Shown piece after piece: positions 25,135 through 37,959 of a stretch of DNA of 64,000 nucleotides. A program made the position numbers and the translations under genes. Where the stretch lies: NCBI RefSeq assembly GCF_038419845.1, contig NZ_JBCAQT010000001.1:365325-429324 (forward strand), read 5' to 3'. Positions within the stretch are counted from its first letter, which is position 1. The number at the start of each line of letters is the position of its first letter. Source of the stretch: Marinimicrobium sp038419845. Lineage in GTDB: Bacteria > Pseudomonadota > Gammaproteobacteria > Pseudomonadales > Cellvibrionaceae. Below the pieces are notes generated by a model, which was given only the letters and a program-made list of their open reading frames with translations, was not told the origin of the DNA and ran no database searches.

Positions 25135-25662
25135 ATGAGTTTGAAAACTAAAAGTATCTCGCTTGGCTTGATGTTGTTGCTCGGAACAGCACTGGGTGCC
25201 CCCCTGGCCACAGCGCAGGACAAGATTGTCGTGCTCGACTTGCAGGCGGCGGTCCTCAGTACCGACGCGGCGCAGCAGCAGCTCCAGACCCTCGATCAGA
25301 ACGAAGATTACGTTGAGCTGCGCTCGCGCTATGAAAATCTCACCGCCGAGCTGGAAGCTTTCCAGGAAGATGCCCAGAAGAACAGCATGACCTGGTCCGA
25401 TGAGAAAAAGCAGGAGAAGCAGCAAGAAGCTCAACAGCTGCGCCAGCAGTACGAACGGACCGTCCAGACGCTCCAGGGCGAGCGGCAGCGGGTGATGCAG
25501 GCGGTCATGCAGCAGATGGGTGACAAAACCCAGCGGGTCGTCGCGCAGTTGATTGAGGCGGAAGAGATCGATCTGGTACTCAACAGTCAGGGCGCGATTC
25601 ATGCCGCACCGGATTATGACATCACCGAAAAAGTGACCGAATTGCTGAACAAGGCCAACTAG
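25135..25662 (+). CDS. skp: Periplasmic chaperone Skp (OmpH family)
   Basis: The predicted protein has 175 residues with a signal peptide ending LGAPLATAQDK. The mature part starts with the conserved strand KIVVLDLQAAVLSTDAAQQQL and continues with long Gln/Glu-rich helices (KKQEKQQEAQQLRQQYE) that form the tentacles. It ends with a strand and helix including VAQLIEAEEIDLVLNSQ. It holds unfolded outer-membrane proteins for delivery to BamA, whose gene is just upstream. Confidence 0.94.
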   Translation: MSLKTKSISLGLMLLLGTALGAPLATAQDKIVVLDLQAAVLSTDAAQQQLQTLDQNEDYVELRSRYENLTAELEAFQEDAQKNSMTWSDEKKQEKQQEAQQLRQQYERTVQTLQGERQRVMQAVMQQMGDKTQRVVAQLIEAEEIDLVLNSQGAIHAAPDYDITEKVTELLNKAN

Positions 25663-25677
25663 TCGGAGGCCTTGAGC

Positions 25678-26700
25678 GTGTCCCGACGTTACACCCTGGC
25701 GGAATTGGCCGAGTACCTGGAGGCCGATTTCGCCGGAGATCCCGACTGTCCCCTGAGTGCGTTGGCGACACTGCAGAACGCACAGTCGGGGGATGTCAGC
25801 TTTATAGCCAACCCCGCTTACAAGAAGTTCCTGGCGACTACTCGGGCCTCGGCGGTGATCATCAGCCCCGAACTGGCATCGGAGTTTCCCGGGAACTGCT
25901 TGCTGACAGCGACCCCCTATCAGGCCTACGCTCGTCTTACCGCGCTCTTCGCCCGCCGTTCCACCCCATCGGGTGGCCGGCACGAAAGCGCCGTCATCGG
26001 AGCCGGATGCACCCTGGCGCCGGATGCGATTGTGGGGCCAAATGCGGTTCTCGGTAACGATGTGGTGATTGGCGCGGGGGCGGAGATCGGCCCGGGCGTC
26101 AGTATCGGCGACGGTTGCGTCATCGGAGCTGATTGCCGATTGGCGGCCGGTGTGGTTCTCTATCACGACGTGCGTCTGGGAGAGCGCTGTATCGTCCACA
26201 GTGGCGCGGTACTGGGGGCCGACGGGTTCGGGTTTGCGCCCCAGAAAGACGGTGGCTGGTTAAAAATCCATCAGCTCGGCGGCGTTGTCCTGGGCAACGA
26301 TGTGGAAGTCGGTGCGGGCACCACCATTGACCGGGGTGCTCTGGACGATACGGTCATCGGCGATGGCGTAAAGATCGATAATCAGGTCCAGATCGCCCAT
26401 AATGTGCGTATTGGCAAAAACTCGGCGATTGCGGGGCAGGCAGGGATTGCCGGGAGCACGACGCTGGGGCAGAATTGCACGATTGCCGGAGGCGTTGGCA
26501 TCATCGGGCATCTGACGATTGCCGATAACGTGCATGTGACGGCCATGAGCCTGGTGACGCGCTCCATTGACAAGGCGGGCTCTTACTCATCGGGCACGCC
26601 CCTGTCTCCTTCGCGGGAATGGCGGCGCAACGCCGTGCGCTTTCGACAGCTCGACGGGCTGTTCAACCGGCTGAAACGGGCCGAAAAGCCCGAGAAATAG
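25678..26700 (+). CDS. lpxD: UDP-3-O-(3-hydroxymyristoyl)glucosamine N-acyltransferase LpxD
   Basis: The predicted protein has 340 residues. The N-terminal uridine-binding domain (SRRYTLAELAEYLEADFAG) precedes a left-handed beta-helix of hexapeptide repeats with GGWLKIHQLGGVVLG and IAHNVRIGKNSAIAGQAG, where the catalytic His residues lie. It adds the N-acyl chain in lipid A synthesis. The GTG at 25678 has GGAGG eight bases upstream, while the in-frame TTG at 25672 would be too close, so the GTG is preferred. Confidence 0.95.
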   Translation: MSRRYTLAELAEYLEADFAGDPDCPLSALATLQNAQSGDVSFIANPAYKKFLATTRASAVIISPELASEFPGNCLLTATPYQAYARLTALFARRSTPSGGRHESAVIGAGCTLAPDAIVGPNAVLGNDVVIGAGAEIGPGVSIGDGCVIGADCRLAAGVVLYHDVRLGERCIVHSGAVLGADGFGFAPQKDGGWLKIHQLGGVVLGNDVEVGAGTTIDRGALDDTVIGDGVKIDNQVQIAHNVRIGKNSAIAGQAGIAGSTTLGQNCTIAGGVGIIGHLTIADNVHVTAMSLVTRSIDKAGSYSSGTPLSPSREWRRNAVRFRQLDGLFNRLKRAEKPEK

Positions 26701-26812
26701 ATCGGGTAGACACATCCGATCACCAGAGAATTTCAGGCATTACCCGTGTGGTGCCGTTGACTGAATAGCTACCGCAGACGTGGCTACTACCGAATACCCA
26801 GGGTCGTTGACT

Positions 26813-27250
26813 ATGATGGATGTAAGAGAAATACGTGAATACCTGCCTCACCGCTATCCCTTTCTGCTGGTGGACCGAGTCACCGAGTTGGTCGAAGGTG
26901 AGTCAATCATTGCCTACAAGAACATTACCGGCAATGAGGAGGTATTCAACGGACACTTTCCGCAAAGCCCCATATTCCCGGGGGTCATGATCCTGGAGGC
27001 CATGGCTCAGGCTTCGGGTATTCTGGGCTTCAAAACCATGAACAAGAAGCCGGAAGACGGCTCAATCTACTTGTTCGCCGGTGTCGATCAGGTTCGTTTC
27101 AAGCGCCAGGTCATACCGGGCGACCGCCTGACCCTGGAATCCCGGGTGGTGTCGGTCAAGCGTGGTATCTGGAAATTCGAGTGCAAGGCGACGGTTGACG
27201 GCGCCCTGGCCGCGGCCGCCAATATTCTGTGTGCGGACCGCAAGGTATAA
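26813..27250 (+). CDS. fabZ: 3-hydroxyacyl-ACP dehydratase FabZ
   Basis: The predicted protein has 145 residues of the hotdog fold. It has IREYLPHRYPFLLVDRV near the N-terminus and the catalytic His and Glu in GHFPQSPIFPGVMILEAMAQ. It dehydrates 3-hydroxyacyl-ACP in fatty acid synthesis and competes with LpxA and LpxD for hydroxymyristoyl-ACP, which explains its place among the lpx genes. The start could be the ATG at 26813 or 26816; an upstream in-frame GTG at 26780 is less likely because it adds residues not typical of the family. Confidence 0.95.
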   Translation: MMDVREIREYLPHRYPFLLVDRVTELVEGESIIAYKNITGNEEVFNGHFPQSPIFPGVMILEAMAQASGILGFKTMNKKPEDGSIYLFAGVDQVRFKRQVIPGDRLTLESRVVSVKRGIWKFECKATVDGALAAAANILCADRKV

Positions 27251-27332
27251 GCACGCGTCGTTGAGCGAACGGCTCGAGCTATCCTAAGTAACACTCAGCC
27301 GACGTGACACTCAGAATGTAGCGAGAGAAACT

Positions 27333-28103
27333 TTGATTCATTCCACTGCGATTATTCACCCGGATGCCCGTCTGGCCGCTGACGTGGAAGTGGGGCCCTG
27401 GACCATCATCGGTGCCGATGTCGAGATCGGTGAGGGTACCGTGGTGGCCTCTCATGTAGTGATCAAGGGGCCGACGCGGATCGGCCGACACAACCACATC
27501 TACCAGTTTTCATCGGTGGGGGAAGATACGCCCGACCTGAAATACAAAGGTGAACCCACCCGGCTGGTGATTGGCGATCACAATGTCATCCGCGAGGGTG
27601 TGACCATCCATCGCGGTACCGTCCAGGACCGCAGTGAGACCACCATCGGCAACCACAACCTTCTGATGGCCTACGTTCATATCGGGCACGACAGCGTGTT
27701 GGGCGATCACTGTATCCTGGTGAACAATACCGCGCTGGCGGGTCATGTTCACATTGGCGACTGGGCCATTCTCAGTGGCTTCACCCTGGTGCATCAGTAT
27801 TGCCACCTGGGCGCCCACAGCTTTACCGGTATGGGGACGGCCATTGGCAAGGATCTACCCGCGTATGTGATGGCCAACGGCAATCCGGCGGCGGCCAAGA
27901 GCATCAATGCCGAGGGGCTCAAACGCCGCGGTTTTGAGAAAAGCGATATCGCGGTGATTCAGAAAGCCTACAAGATCCTCTACCGTCGCGGGCTGACTCT
28001 CGACGAAGCGCTGGCCCAGATGGAGCCGCTTCAGGCCGACTGCGCGGCGATGCAACCTTTGATTGAATCCATAAGAACCTCATCGCGCGGTATCGTTCGC
28101 TAG
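27333..28103 (+). CDS. lpxA: UDP-N-acetylglucosamine O-acyltransferase LpxA
   Basis: The predicted protein has 256 residues. It begins MIHSTAIIHPDARLAADVEVG and runs as hexapeptide repeats with the catalytic His region LLMAYVHIGHDSVLGDHC, then the helical tail. It starts lipid A synthesis by acylating UDP-GlcNAc. The start is a TTG at 27333 with a GAGAG element upstream; no ATG or GTG fits, and the next residues match the family N-terminus closely. Confidence 0.96.
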   Translation: MIHSTAIIHPDARLAADVEVGPWTIIGADVEIGEGTVVASHVVIKGPTRIGRHNHIYQFSSVGEDTPDLKYKGEPTRLVIGDHNVIREGVTIHRGTVQDRSETTIGNHNLLMAYVHIGHDSVLGDHCILVNNTALAGHVHIGDWAILSGFTLVHQYCHLGAHSFTGMGTAIGKDLPAYVMANGNPAAAKSINAEGLKRRGFEKSDIAVIQKAYKILYRRGLTLDEALAQMEPLQADCAAMQPLIESIRTSSRGIVR

Positions 28104-28111
28104 GAGCGCGT

Positions 28112-29290
28112 ATGAACGCATCGACTCAGACGGGCAGCGTTCAGACCGGACGAATGCAGATTGGTATCGTCGCGGGCGAAGCCTCGGGCGATATCCTGGG
28201 CGCCGCGCTGATGCGGGCGCTGCGCCGCCACTACCCCAATTGTGAATTCTCCGGTATCGGCGGTCCCCGCATGTCGGCGCAGGGGTTCCACTCCTACTTT
28301 CCCATGGATCGGCTCTCGGTCATGGGATTTGTCGAGCCCCTCAAGCGCCTGCCAGAACTGTTGAAAATCCGCCGCTTTATCAAGGAGCATTTCACCGAAC
28401 GGCCACCGGCGGTGTTCATCGGCATCGACTCACCGGACTTTACTCTGAACATCGAGCGCCACCTCAAAGCCTCGGGTGTGCCGACCGTGCACTATGTGAG
28501 TCCCTCGGTCTGGGCCTGGCGCCAGGGGCGGATTCACGGCATCGCCCGCAGCGTGGATCTGATGTTGACGCTCCTGCCGTTTGAAGCCGACTTTTATCGC
28601 CAGCACCAGGTGCCGGTGGAGTTTGTCGGCCATCACCTCGCCGACGAAATCCCGATCGAGGTAGACAGTAGCGACCCGCGCCACGAACTGGGGATTTCCG
28701 CCGAGGGGCCCCTGGTGGCGTTGTTGCCCGGCAGCCGGGGCGGGGAAGTGGAAAAGCTGGGCCCGTTGTTTCTACAGGCGGCCCGATTGTGCCGCGAGCA
28801 GCGCCCCAACATCCAGTTTGTGATCCCGGCGGCCAGCCCGGATCGTTACCGGCAGATCCACCATCAATTGGCCCAGTTTGTGGATCTGTCCGTTCACCTG
28901 GTACAGGGCCAGTCACAGAAGGTGATGGCGGCCGCCGATGTGGCCCTGATCTCCTCAGGCACCACGGCGCTGGAGGCGATGTTGCTCAAAACACCGATGG
29001 TGGTGGCCTATAAAATGGCCAGCCTGTCCTACGCCATTCTCTCCCGGCTGGTCAAAACCGAGCATGTGTCGCTGCCCAACCTCCTGGCCGGTCGCGCACT
29101 GGTACCCGAGCTGCTGCAGAAGGCGGCGACGCCCGAAGCGCTCAGCGCTGCGGTGCTGGAATACATCGACCATCCGGAGCAGACCGGAGAGTTGCTCGAG
29201 ACCTTTACCGACATCCACCGGGAGCTGGCGCGCGATGCCAGCAACCGCGCCGCCGATGCCATCGCCGGATTGCTGGAGGCTCGAGCGTGA
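28112..29290 (+). CDS. lpxB: Lipid-A-disaccharide synthase
   Basis: The predicted protein has 392 residues of glycosyltransferase family 19. It includes IGIVAGEASGDILGAALMRAL, FSGIGGPRMSAQGF, HYVSPSVWAWRQGRI, LLPGSRGGEVEKLGP and SSGTTALEAMLLKTPMVVAYK. It joins 2,3-diacylglucosamine 1-phosphate to its UDP derivative. A slightly longer N-terminus than usual precedes MQIGIVAGE; an internal ATG at 28154 is an alternative start. The stop overlaps the rnhB start (GTGA). Confidence 0.96.
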   Translation: MNASTQTGSVQTGRMQIGIVAGEASGDILGAALMRALRRHYPNCEFSGIGGPRMSAQGFHSYFPMDRLSVMGFVEPLKRLPELLKIRRFIKEHFTERPPAVFIGIDSPDFTLNIERHLKASGVPTVHYVSPSVWAWRQGRIHGIARSVDLMLTLLPFEADFYRQHQVPVEFVGHHLADEIPIEVDSSDPRHELGISAEGPLVALLPGSRGGEVEKLGPLFLQAARLCREQRPNIQFVIPAASPDRYRQIHHQLAQFVDLSVHLVQGQSQKVMAAADVALISSGTTALEAMLLKTPMVVAYKMASLSYAILSRLVKTEHVSLPNLLAGRALVPELLQKAATPEALSAAVLEYIDHPEQTGELLETFTDIHRELARDASNRAADAIAGLLEARA

Positions 29291-29907
29291 GCCGGGTGGC
29301 GCTGGGCCCGTTTGAATCCCGCTATCAGGGCCAATGGCTGGCGGGCGTGGATGAAGTGGGGCGGGGCCCATTGGCGGGGGATGTAGTCGCCGCCGCGGTG
29401 ATTCTCAACCCGGCCGACCCCATCGAGGGGCTGAACGATTCCAAAAAGCTGACCGAAAAGCGCCGGGAAATTCTGTTTGACCAGATCCAGTTGCGGGCGC
29501 AGGCTTGGTGTATTGCCCGGGCGAGCGTGGCCGAAATCGATCGGATGAATATCCTGCAGGCCAGTCTGCTGGCCATGACCCGGGCGGTAGAGGGGCTCAA
29601 GCCCCAACCCGAGCATGTGCTGGTGGACGGCAACCGCCTTCCCAAATGGGCCTATGCGGCCGAAGCGGTGGTCAAGGGCGACAGCCGCCACCCGGCCATC
29701 AGCGCCGCCTCCATCCTGGCCAAGGTGGCGCGAGACCGCGAAATGGTGGCGCTCGAGGCGCAGTACCCCGGCTACGGCTTTGCCGGGCACAAGGGCTACC
29801 CCACAAAAACGCACCTGGCGGCGCTGGCCTCACTTGGGGTCACCCCGGTGCACCGCACTTCATTTGGCCCCGTGCGTGAACTACTCGCTCAAATCGAACT
29901 GTTTTGA
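29287..29907 (+). CDS. rnhB: Ribonuclease HII
   Basis: The predicted protein has 206 residues. The acidic active site is seen in GVDEVGRGPLAGDVVAAAVIL, LVDGNRLP and the KVARDREM segment, all characteristic of RNase HII. It removes ribonucleotides misincorporated in DNA and RNA from hybrids. The GTG start overlaps the lpxB stop by one codon's worth of bases, indicating coupling; dnaE begins 37 bases after its end. Confidence 0.96.
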   Translation: MSRVALGPFESRYQGQWLAGVDEVGRGPLAGDVVAAAVILNPADPIEGLNDSKKLTEKRREILFDQIQLRAQAWCIARASVAEIDRMNILQASLLAMTRAVEGLKPQPEHVLVDGNRLPKWAYAAEAVVKGDSRHPAISAASILAKVARDREMVALEAQYPGYGFAGHKGYPTKTHLAALASLGVTPVHRTSFGPVRELLAQIELF

Positions 29908-29944
29908 GGTCTTGAGACATCCTATTTAGACAAACCGGTACATT

Positions 29945-33445
<3,501 letters not shown>

Positions 33446-33538
33446 GTGATTTAAAAGATTAGAACCAGGCAGGCACAGTCACCAACCTCGTTGGTCACTC
33501 GTTCCACAGAGAAAGGGCGTTCCTTCGCCCTGAGATGG

Positions 33539-35965
33539 TTACAGACTGTCGAGGGTTTCTTCGACCACAACGCCCTCGGGGTTGTCAGCTTCAATTACGT
33601 CGTAGACGCTGTTCGGGTCCTGCAGGTCAGTGGCATCAACGCTTATGGAGAGGCTTTCACCGGCTTGATCCTCTGCCGGGAAATCGACGGTAATGGTTTG
33701 CGGCGGCTGATCGCCGCTGATCAGAGTCACTGCATCCCGGGTGACCTCCAGTTGCTCGGTATCTGATAGCGGGATCGTTACTGTCTGGTCGCCCAGCGCG
33801 GATTCAAAGACGACATCCAGCTCCAGCGCGTTCTCGTTTCCGCTTTTCTCATTGACCTGAACGGCTCCATAGCGAACCCGCTCGAAGCGTTCGATGGCTT
33901 GCAGGTCGGAGGCGGCACCGTCGAAGTCTGCGTCTGAAACGGCGAACTCCAGTGCAATGCCGACACCGACCCGGGACTCGTCGACCAGACGGGGTTGATT
34001 ACTGCCGCTGGACACCCATACGCCTTCGCTGTCGATAGTCAGGGCGTGTGTATCGAATACAATGCGGGTGTGGTGTTCTTGATTGATGTTGCCAGCAAAC
34101 TCCACCAATCCCAGGTACTCGCTCTGGCCTTCCAGCTCACTGTAGTAGAGCAGGTCGGAGCCCGCGGGGCCGGAGCCTTCGCTGCCGAAGAGTAAGCGGT
34201 TAGCAGTGTCCCAGTCGCGCGGGTTGCCGTCTATGCGCACCAAGTCGGCGGGGGTAATGGCCCGCAGCGTGAGGATTGCGACCGGGCTGGCCTCGTAGAC
34301 TTGGGTGTTCAGGGTTTCGCCTTCGATGGTCATCTCACCGACCACAGTGGCGCCGTCGCTATAGCGCAGGCCTTCAAATACGATGCGATCTCCCATGGGG
34401 TCGTAGTTGGTGACCTCGAAGTTCTGGTCGAACTCAAAGGTAATGCTTTCCATATTGGCGGGGTTGTAGCGTACGATAATGGGCGAGCCGTCGTCAGCCT
34501 GACCCGAGAGCCATACGTAGCGCTCTGTCGGGATCACGGGGATGTCTCCGGTGAGCTGCGAATCGCCAAACGGTTCGTATGCCGAGTCATGGCTGATGAC
34601 TGTGCGGTTGGCAATATCCACCTCATACATGGCACTTGGGAACGCTTCAAAGTACATCAATCGGCCACTGACTACCTGACGGCCGTGGGACCACACCCGA
34701 AGACCAAATGAGTTTCCGGTGAAGTTCCGCAGGATATCATCGTACTGGTCTTCATTGCCGCTGGCGAACCTGCCCGTGAGTGTGGCCTGGCTTTCACCGG
34801 TCAGTGCGCCTGTATCATCTCGGGTCAGTTGAATCAGTTCATACTCGCTCTCGAAAGTCCCTGAGCCTTCAATCGTGCGCTCGTAAACCAGATAGAGCTC
34901 GCCATCAAGGCCGCGAATGGCGGCCTTGGGCTCACTGTCGTCATAGATGCCCTGGATGCTGCGGATGGTCATCGATTCATCGTTCAGCAAGTCGTGAGCC
35001 ATGTAAACGGTGTCTTCGTTGGAGTTGTTGCCGCGGTAGACCAGAAAACTGCCGTCGCCCGTCATTTCAAAGCCGATCAGATTATGGGGCAGGTTGATGA
35101 CGTTTTGCGCGGTCAGGTCGCCGTTGCCCAGGTTGCTGATGTCAACTCGCATTAGCCCGTCTTCGTACGGTTTAATAAAATAGAGGTTGCCGTCCGGGTC
35201 AGTTCGAACCTGATTGCTAAAGCGCCCCTGGCCTCTCTCGCTGGTATTGATGGCCATATCCCAGGCCGGACCGAAGACCTCTCCGGCGAGATACGCCAGA
35301 CCGGTGGACTTGTTAACCAGCAAGCCAACCATCTCCCGTTCGGTCCAGCCCGAGCCCTCGGGGTTATTCGGGTCATCCGGGTGAAACTGGGTCAATTCGA
35401 TGGCGATGTAGAGAAAGTCGGGCCCTATCTCCAATATGGCGGCGGGCTCGAAGTTGCCTCGGGGCAGCTCGGTGCCGTCTGAGTCGTTATAGGACACGGG
35501 CTCCAAGCGGCCGTCGCTGGTTACTTTATAAAGCGTTGCGGCTTCGAGGTTCTCCTCGTGACTGCTTAGTGACTCCATGTCAGCGGCGATGGGAAGCCGC
35601 TGAATTTGACGCTGCCCATCCGTGCTGTTAGCGTCACCATTCGCCTGGTCGGTGGTGCGAAAACCCAGGGCGTCGCTTACGCTGGTGCTGTCAGCGTCAT
35701 CATCTGCCCGATCGGTGATGACAAAGCCCTGGGCGCCGCTTACATCCATGCTGTGGAGCTGGCGGGCCAAATCCATCAGGGTGTCCTGATCGTCGGCATC
35801 CGCTGGGTCGTCATTGTTCTCGTCGTCGGTATCCGCCGGATCGTCATTGTTTGACGTTGGCGTTGGAGAACCACCGTCGTCACCGGAACTTCCGCCACAG
35901 CCGGTCAGCGCGGCTGCGAGACTGAATAGAGTGATAAAGAGCAGGGTCAGGGGAGGGGGGTGCAT
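33539..35965 (-). CDS. Large unrecognised lipoprotein
   Basis: The predicted protein has 808 residues. A lipoprotein signal peptide ends at Cys23 (AAALTGC), followed by a Gly/Ser/Asp/Asn-rich linker of about 40 residues with short imperfect repeats (DDPADTDDENNDDPADADDQD-like). A second imperfect repeat, DALGFRTTDQANGDANSTDG against GAQGFVITDRADDDADSTSV, lies near residues 75-115. The rest is rich in beta-strand patterns such as DPDGNLYFIKPYEDGLMRVD, suggesting a propeller or beta-sandwich domain exposed at the surface or in the periplasm. I know no family for it. It lies between dnaE and accA on the opposite strand, where relatives normally have no gene. Confidence 0.8.
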   Translation of the reverse strand: MHPPPLTLLFITLFSLAAALTGCGGSSGDDGGSPTPTSNNDDPADTDDENNDDPADADDQDTLMDLARQLHSMDVSGAQGFVITDRADDDADSTSVSDALGFRTTDQANGDANSTDGQRQIQRLPIAADMESLSSHEENLEAATLYKVTSDGRLEPVSYNDSDGTELPRGNFEPAAILEIGPDFLYIAIELTQFHPDDPNNPEGSGWTEREMVGLLVNKSTGLAYLAGEVFGPAWDMAINTSERGQGRFSNQVRTDPDGNLYFIKPYEDGLMRVDISNLGNGDLTAQNVINLPHNLIGFEMTGDGSFLVYRGNNSNEDTVYMAHDLLNDESMTIRSIQGIYDDSEPKAAIRGLDGELYLVYERTIEGSGTFESEYELIQLTRDDTGALTGESQATLTGRFASGNEDQYDDILRNFTGNSFGLRVWSHGRQVVSGRLMYFEAFPSAMYEVDIANRTVISHDSAYEPFGDSQLTGDIPVIPTERYVWLSGQADDGSPIIVRYNPANMESITFEFDQNFEVTNYDPMGDRIVFEGLRYSDGATVVGEMTIEGETLNTQVYEASPVAILTLRAITPADLVRIDGNPRDWDTANRLLFGSEGSGPAGSDLLYYSELEGQSEYLGLVEFAGNINQEHHTRIVFDTHALTIDSEGVWVSSGSNQPRLVDESRVGVGIALEFAVSDADFDGAASDLQAIERFERVRYGAVQVNEKSGNENALELDVVFESALGDQTVTIPLSDTEQLEVTRDAVTLISGDQPPQTITVDFPAEDQAGESLSISVDATDLQDPNSVYDVIEADNPEGVVVEETLDSL

Positions 35966-36258
35966 GGCGAGTGGCTCCGTATGTTGAGTGTTGTTCGTTT
36001 TTTTACAGATTTTAGCGGCAGTCTACCAAGATTTAGGCGCCAGTTCATCCCTCAAGTAGGTTAATTCGACCGACATTTCTTATTGGCCTTAAGCTTGGGT
36101 TGGTCTGTCAGCCTTGTCCGATTATCAGCACTATCAATTCTATTTGTTCGGCCGGTAGCACCGATGAGGTCGACTAATTCGCGGATTTCGCGTATCTTTG
36201 TCCCCATTCGTCTTGTGTTTCATCAATACATAATGACCAGGGTCTCTATAAGCTGATT
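35966..36258. other. Divergent intergenic region before accA
   Basis: This stretch of about 290 bases is A+T-rich, with no convincing reading frame. A weak promoter-like pair for accA (TTCGTC at 36207, CATAAT at 36229, spacer 16) can be picked out. I see no repeat or structured RNA. Confidence 0.3.
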
Positions 36259-37209
36259 ATGAATCTGAATTATCTGGAATTTGAACAGCCCATCGCCGAA
36301 CTCGAAGGTAAAATCGAGGAACTGCAACTGGTGGGCAGCGACAACGACCTCAATATTACCGAGGAAATTGCCAAGCTGCGTGAGAAAAGCACCAAACTCA
36401 CCGAAAGCATCTACTCGCACCTGACCCCCTGGCAGGTCGTGCAGGTCGCCCGGCATCCCCATCGGCCCTATACCTCCGACTACATCAAGCGGCTGTTCAC
36501 CGACTGGGACGAACTGCACGGCGACCGCCACTTCGGTGACGATCACGCCATCATCGGCGGTGTGGCACGCCTCGACGGCAAGCCGGTGATGGTCATCGGC
36601 GAAGAAAAAGGCCGCAGTGTGCACGAAAAGGTTCACCGCAACTTCGGTATGCCCCGGCCCGAAGGCTACCGCAAGGCGCTGCGCCTGATGGAAATGGCCG
36701 AGCGTTTCAAGCTGCCCGTGCTGACCCTGATCGACACCCCGGGGGCCTACCCCGGCATCGACTCGGAACAGCGCGGTATCAGCGAATCCATCGCCCAGAA
36801 CCTGGCGGTCATGTCCCGGCTGCGTACGCCCATCATCTGCACCGTGATCGGTGAGGGCTCCTCCGGCGGGGCACTGGCCATCGGCGTGGGTGACCAGCTC
36901 AACATGCTGCAGTACTCCACCTACTTCGTCATCTCCCCGGAAGGTTGCGCCAATATCATCTGGAAAACCGTGGCCAAGGCCCCGCAGGCCGCGGAGGCCA
37001 TGGGCGTGACCTCCACCGTGCTGGAAGAGCTGGGTATTGTGGATGAGACCATCCCCGAGCCCCTGGGCGGTGCCCACCGGGACATCGAAGCCATGTCCGA
37101 AAACCTCAAAGCGCGCCTGACCGACCAGGTCGACCGGCTCAGCAGTGAGCCCATTGATGCCCTGCTGGAACGCCGCTACGAGCGCCTCATGAGCTACGGC
37201 AATCCCTGA
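36259..37209 (+). CDS. accA: Acetyl-CoA carboxylase carboxyltransferase alpha subunit
   Basis: The predicted protein has 316 residues. It has the AccA N-terminal helical region (YLEFEQPIAELEGKIEELQ), RPYTSDYIKRLFTDWDELHGD, the crotonase-like core with LTLIDTPGAYPGIDSEQRG and IGEGSSGGALAIGVGD. It transfers the carboxyl group to acetyl-CoA, the first step in fatty acid synthesis, together with AccD elsewhere. A strong terminator follows. tilS, often downstream in relatives, is absent. Confidence 0.97.
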   Translation: MNLNYLEFEQPIAELEGKIEELQLVGSDNDLNITEEIAKLREKSTKLTESIYSHLTPWQVVQVARHPHRPYTSDYIKRLFTDWDELHGDRHFGDDHAIIGGVARLDGKPVMVIGEEKGRSVHEKVHRNFGMPRPEGYRKALRLMEMAERFKLPVLTLIDTPGAYPGIDSEQRGISESIAQNLAVMSRLRTPIICTVIGEGSSGGALAIGVGDQLNMLQYSTYFVISPEGCANIIWKTVAKAPQAAEAMGVTSTVLEELGIVDETIPEPLGGAHRDIEAMSENLKARLTDQVDRLSSEPIDALLERRYERLMSYGNP

Positions 37210-37232
37210 TCGGATGCCCGGACGCCATCGAT

Positions 37233-37268
37233 AAAAAAACCCGCTCGGTAACACCGGCGGGTTTTTTT
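37233..37268 (+). terminator. Rho-independent terminator after accA
   Basis: A run of A, the stem ACCCGC / GCGGGT and a run of seven T form a classic terminator. The A-run on the other side lets it also end the minus-strand gene that stops at 37292. Confidence 0.85.
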
Positions 37269-37291
37269 GTATTTGACGCTAAAGCCGAGAC

Positions 37292-37837
37292 TTAAGCGCT
37301 GGCAAGCAGGCGGTCGTACTTGCGGCTGAGCAGCTCGTAGAACTTCTCCCGGGCGCGGGCGGTCTCCTGCTTGAGGGCCGCGACCTGTTCCAGACTGATA
37401 TCCGGTCGGCCCACATAGACCTGCTTGCGGAACAGGGCAATCTGGCGGCCGTACAGACTCAGGCTGCGCTCCAGATTTTTCTCCCCCAGCATCAGCAACT
37501 TGGCCTCGGCGTCGGCCAGGCGGCGAAACTCGTTCACCAGCTCGGCACTGATCGTCTCCAGCTCTTTTCGGCGCTCGCGCGGCCAGCGTTCGCCAAACTG
37601 CACCGATTCCGCCGCCAGTGACGAGTATTTGGCGAAAATATGGCTGACCTGGCCGACCTGGCCGGAAATCTGTTCGAGCATGTTCAGACAGCGCTCTTCC
37701 CGGACCGAGCTTGAGCCCGCCGCCGCGTTGCGGCGCATCACCCACCAGCCCGCAACGCCCGCAATCAGGGCGCCCAGAGCCACTTTCAGAGAGGTATCCA
37801 GCAATTCGACAAAAATCGCGTTATCCACGGTGTGCAT
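37292..37837 (-). CDS. Membrane-anchored coiled-coil protein of unknown function
   Basis: The predicted protein has 181 residues. One membrane segment (about 16-33, LKVALGALIAGVAGWWVM) is followed by a long charged helical part with regular hydrophobic spacing (NMLEQISGQVGQVSHIFAKY, then LVNEFRRLADAEAKLLMLGE). The ATG at 37837 is chosen because it begins at the membrane anchor; the frame runs further upstream through the 18-base repeats without meaning. No motif is recognised. It shares the accA terminator and lies downstream of yciH on the minus strand, separated by the repeat-containing gap. Confidence 0.7.
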   Translation of the reverse strand: MHTVDNAIFVELLDTSLKVALGALIAGVAGWWVMRRNAAAGSSSVREERCLNMLEQISGQVGQVSHIFAKYSSLAAESVQFGERWPRERRKELETISAELVNEFRRLADAEAKLLMLGEKNLERSLSLYGRQIALFRKQVYVGRPDISLEQVAALKQETARAREKFYELLSRKYDRLLASA

Positions 37838-37884
37838 CCTCGAAGACAAAAACTTGACGTTGTGATGGTTTGTCTTCCGACTAT

Positions 37885-37938
37885 TGCAATAATAGTGCCG
37901 TTTGCAATAATAGTGCCGTTCGCAATAATAATGCCGTT
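37885..37938. repeat. Three tandem 18-base repeats
   Basis: Three adjacent copies of TTGCAATAATAGTGCCGT lie at 37885-37902, 37903-37920 and 37921-37938; the third differs at two positions. They sit in the gap between yciH and the coiled-coil gene and, being A+T-rich, stand out from the surroundings. They may be a regulator-binding array or replication slippage. Confidence 0.85.
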
Positions 37939-37959
37939 TCCTTGCAGCCGCGGCCGTTA

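Noticed and set aside
37885..37938. Possible CRISPR array
   Set aside because: The 18-base units are directly adjacent with no spacers, and no cas genes are near.
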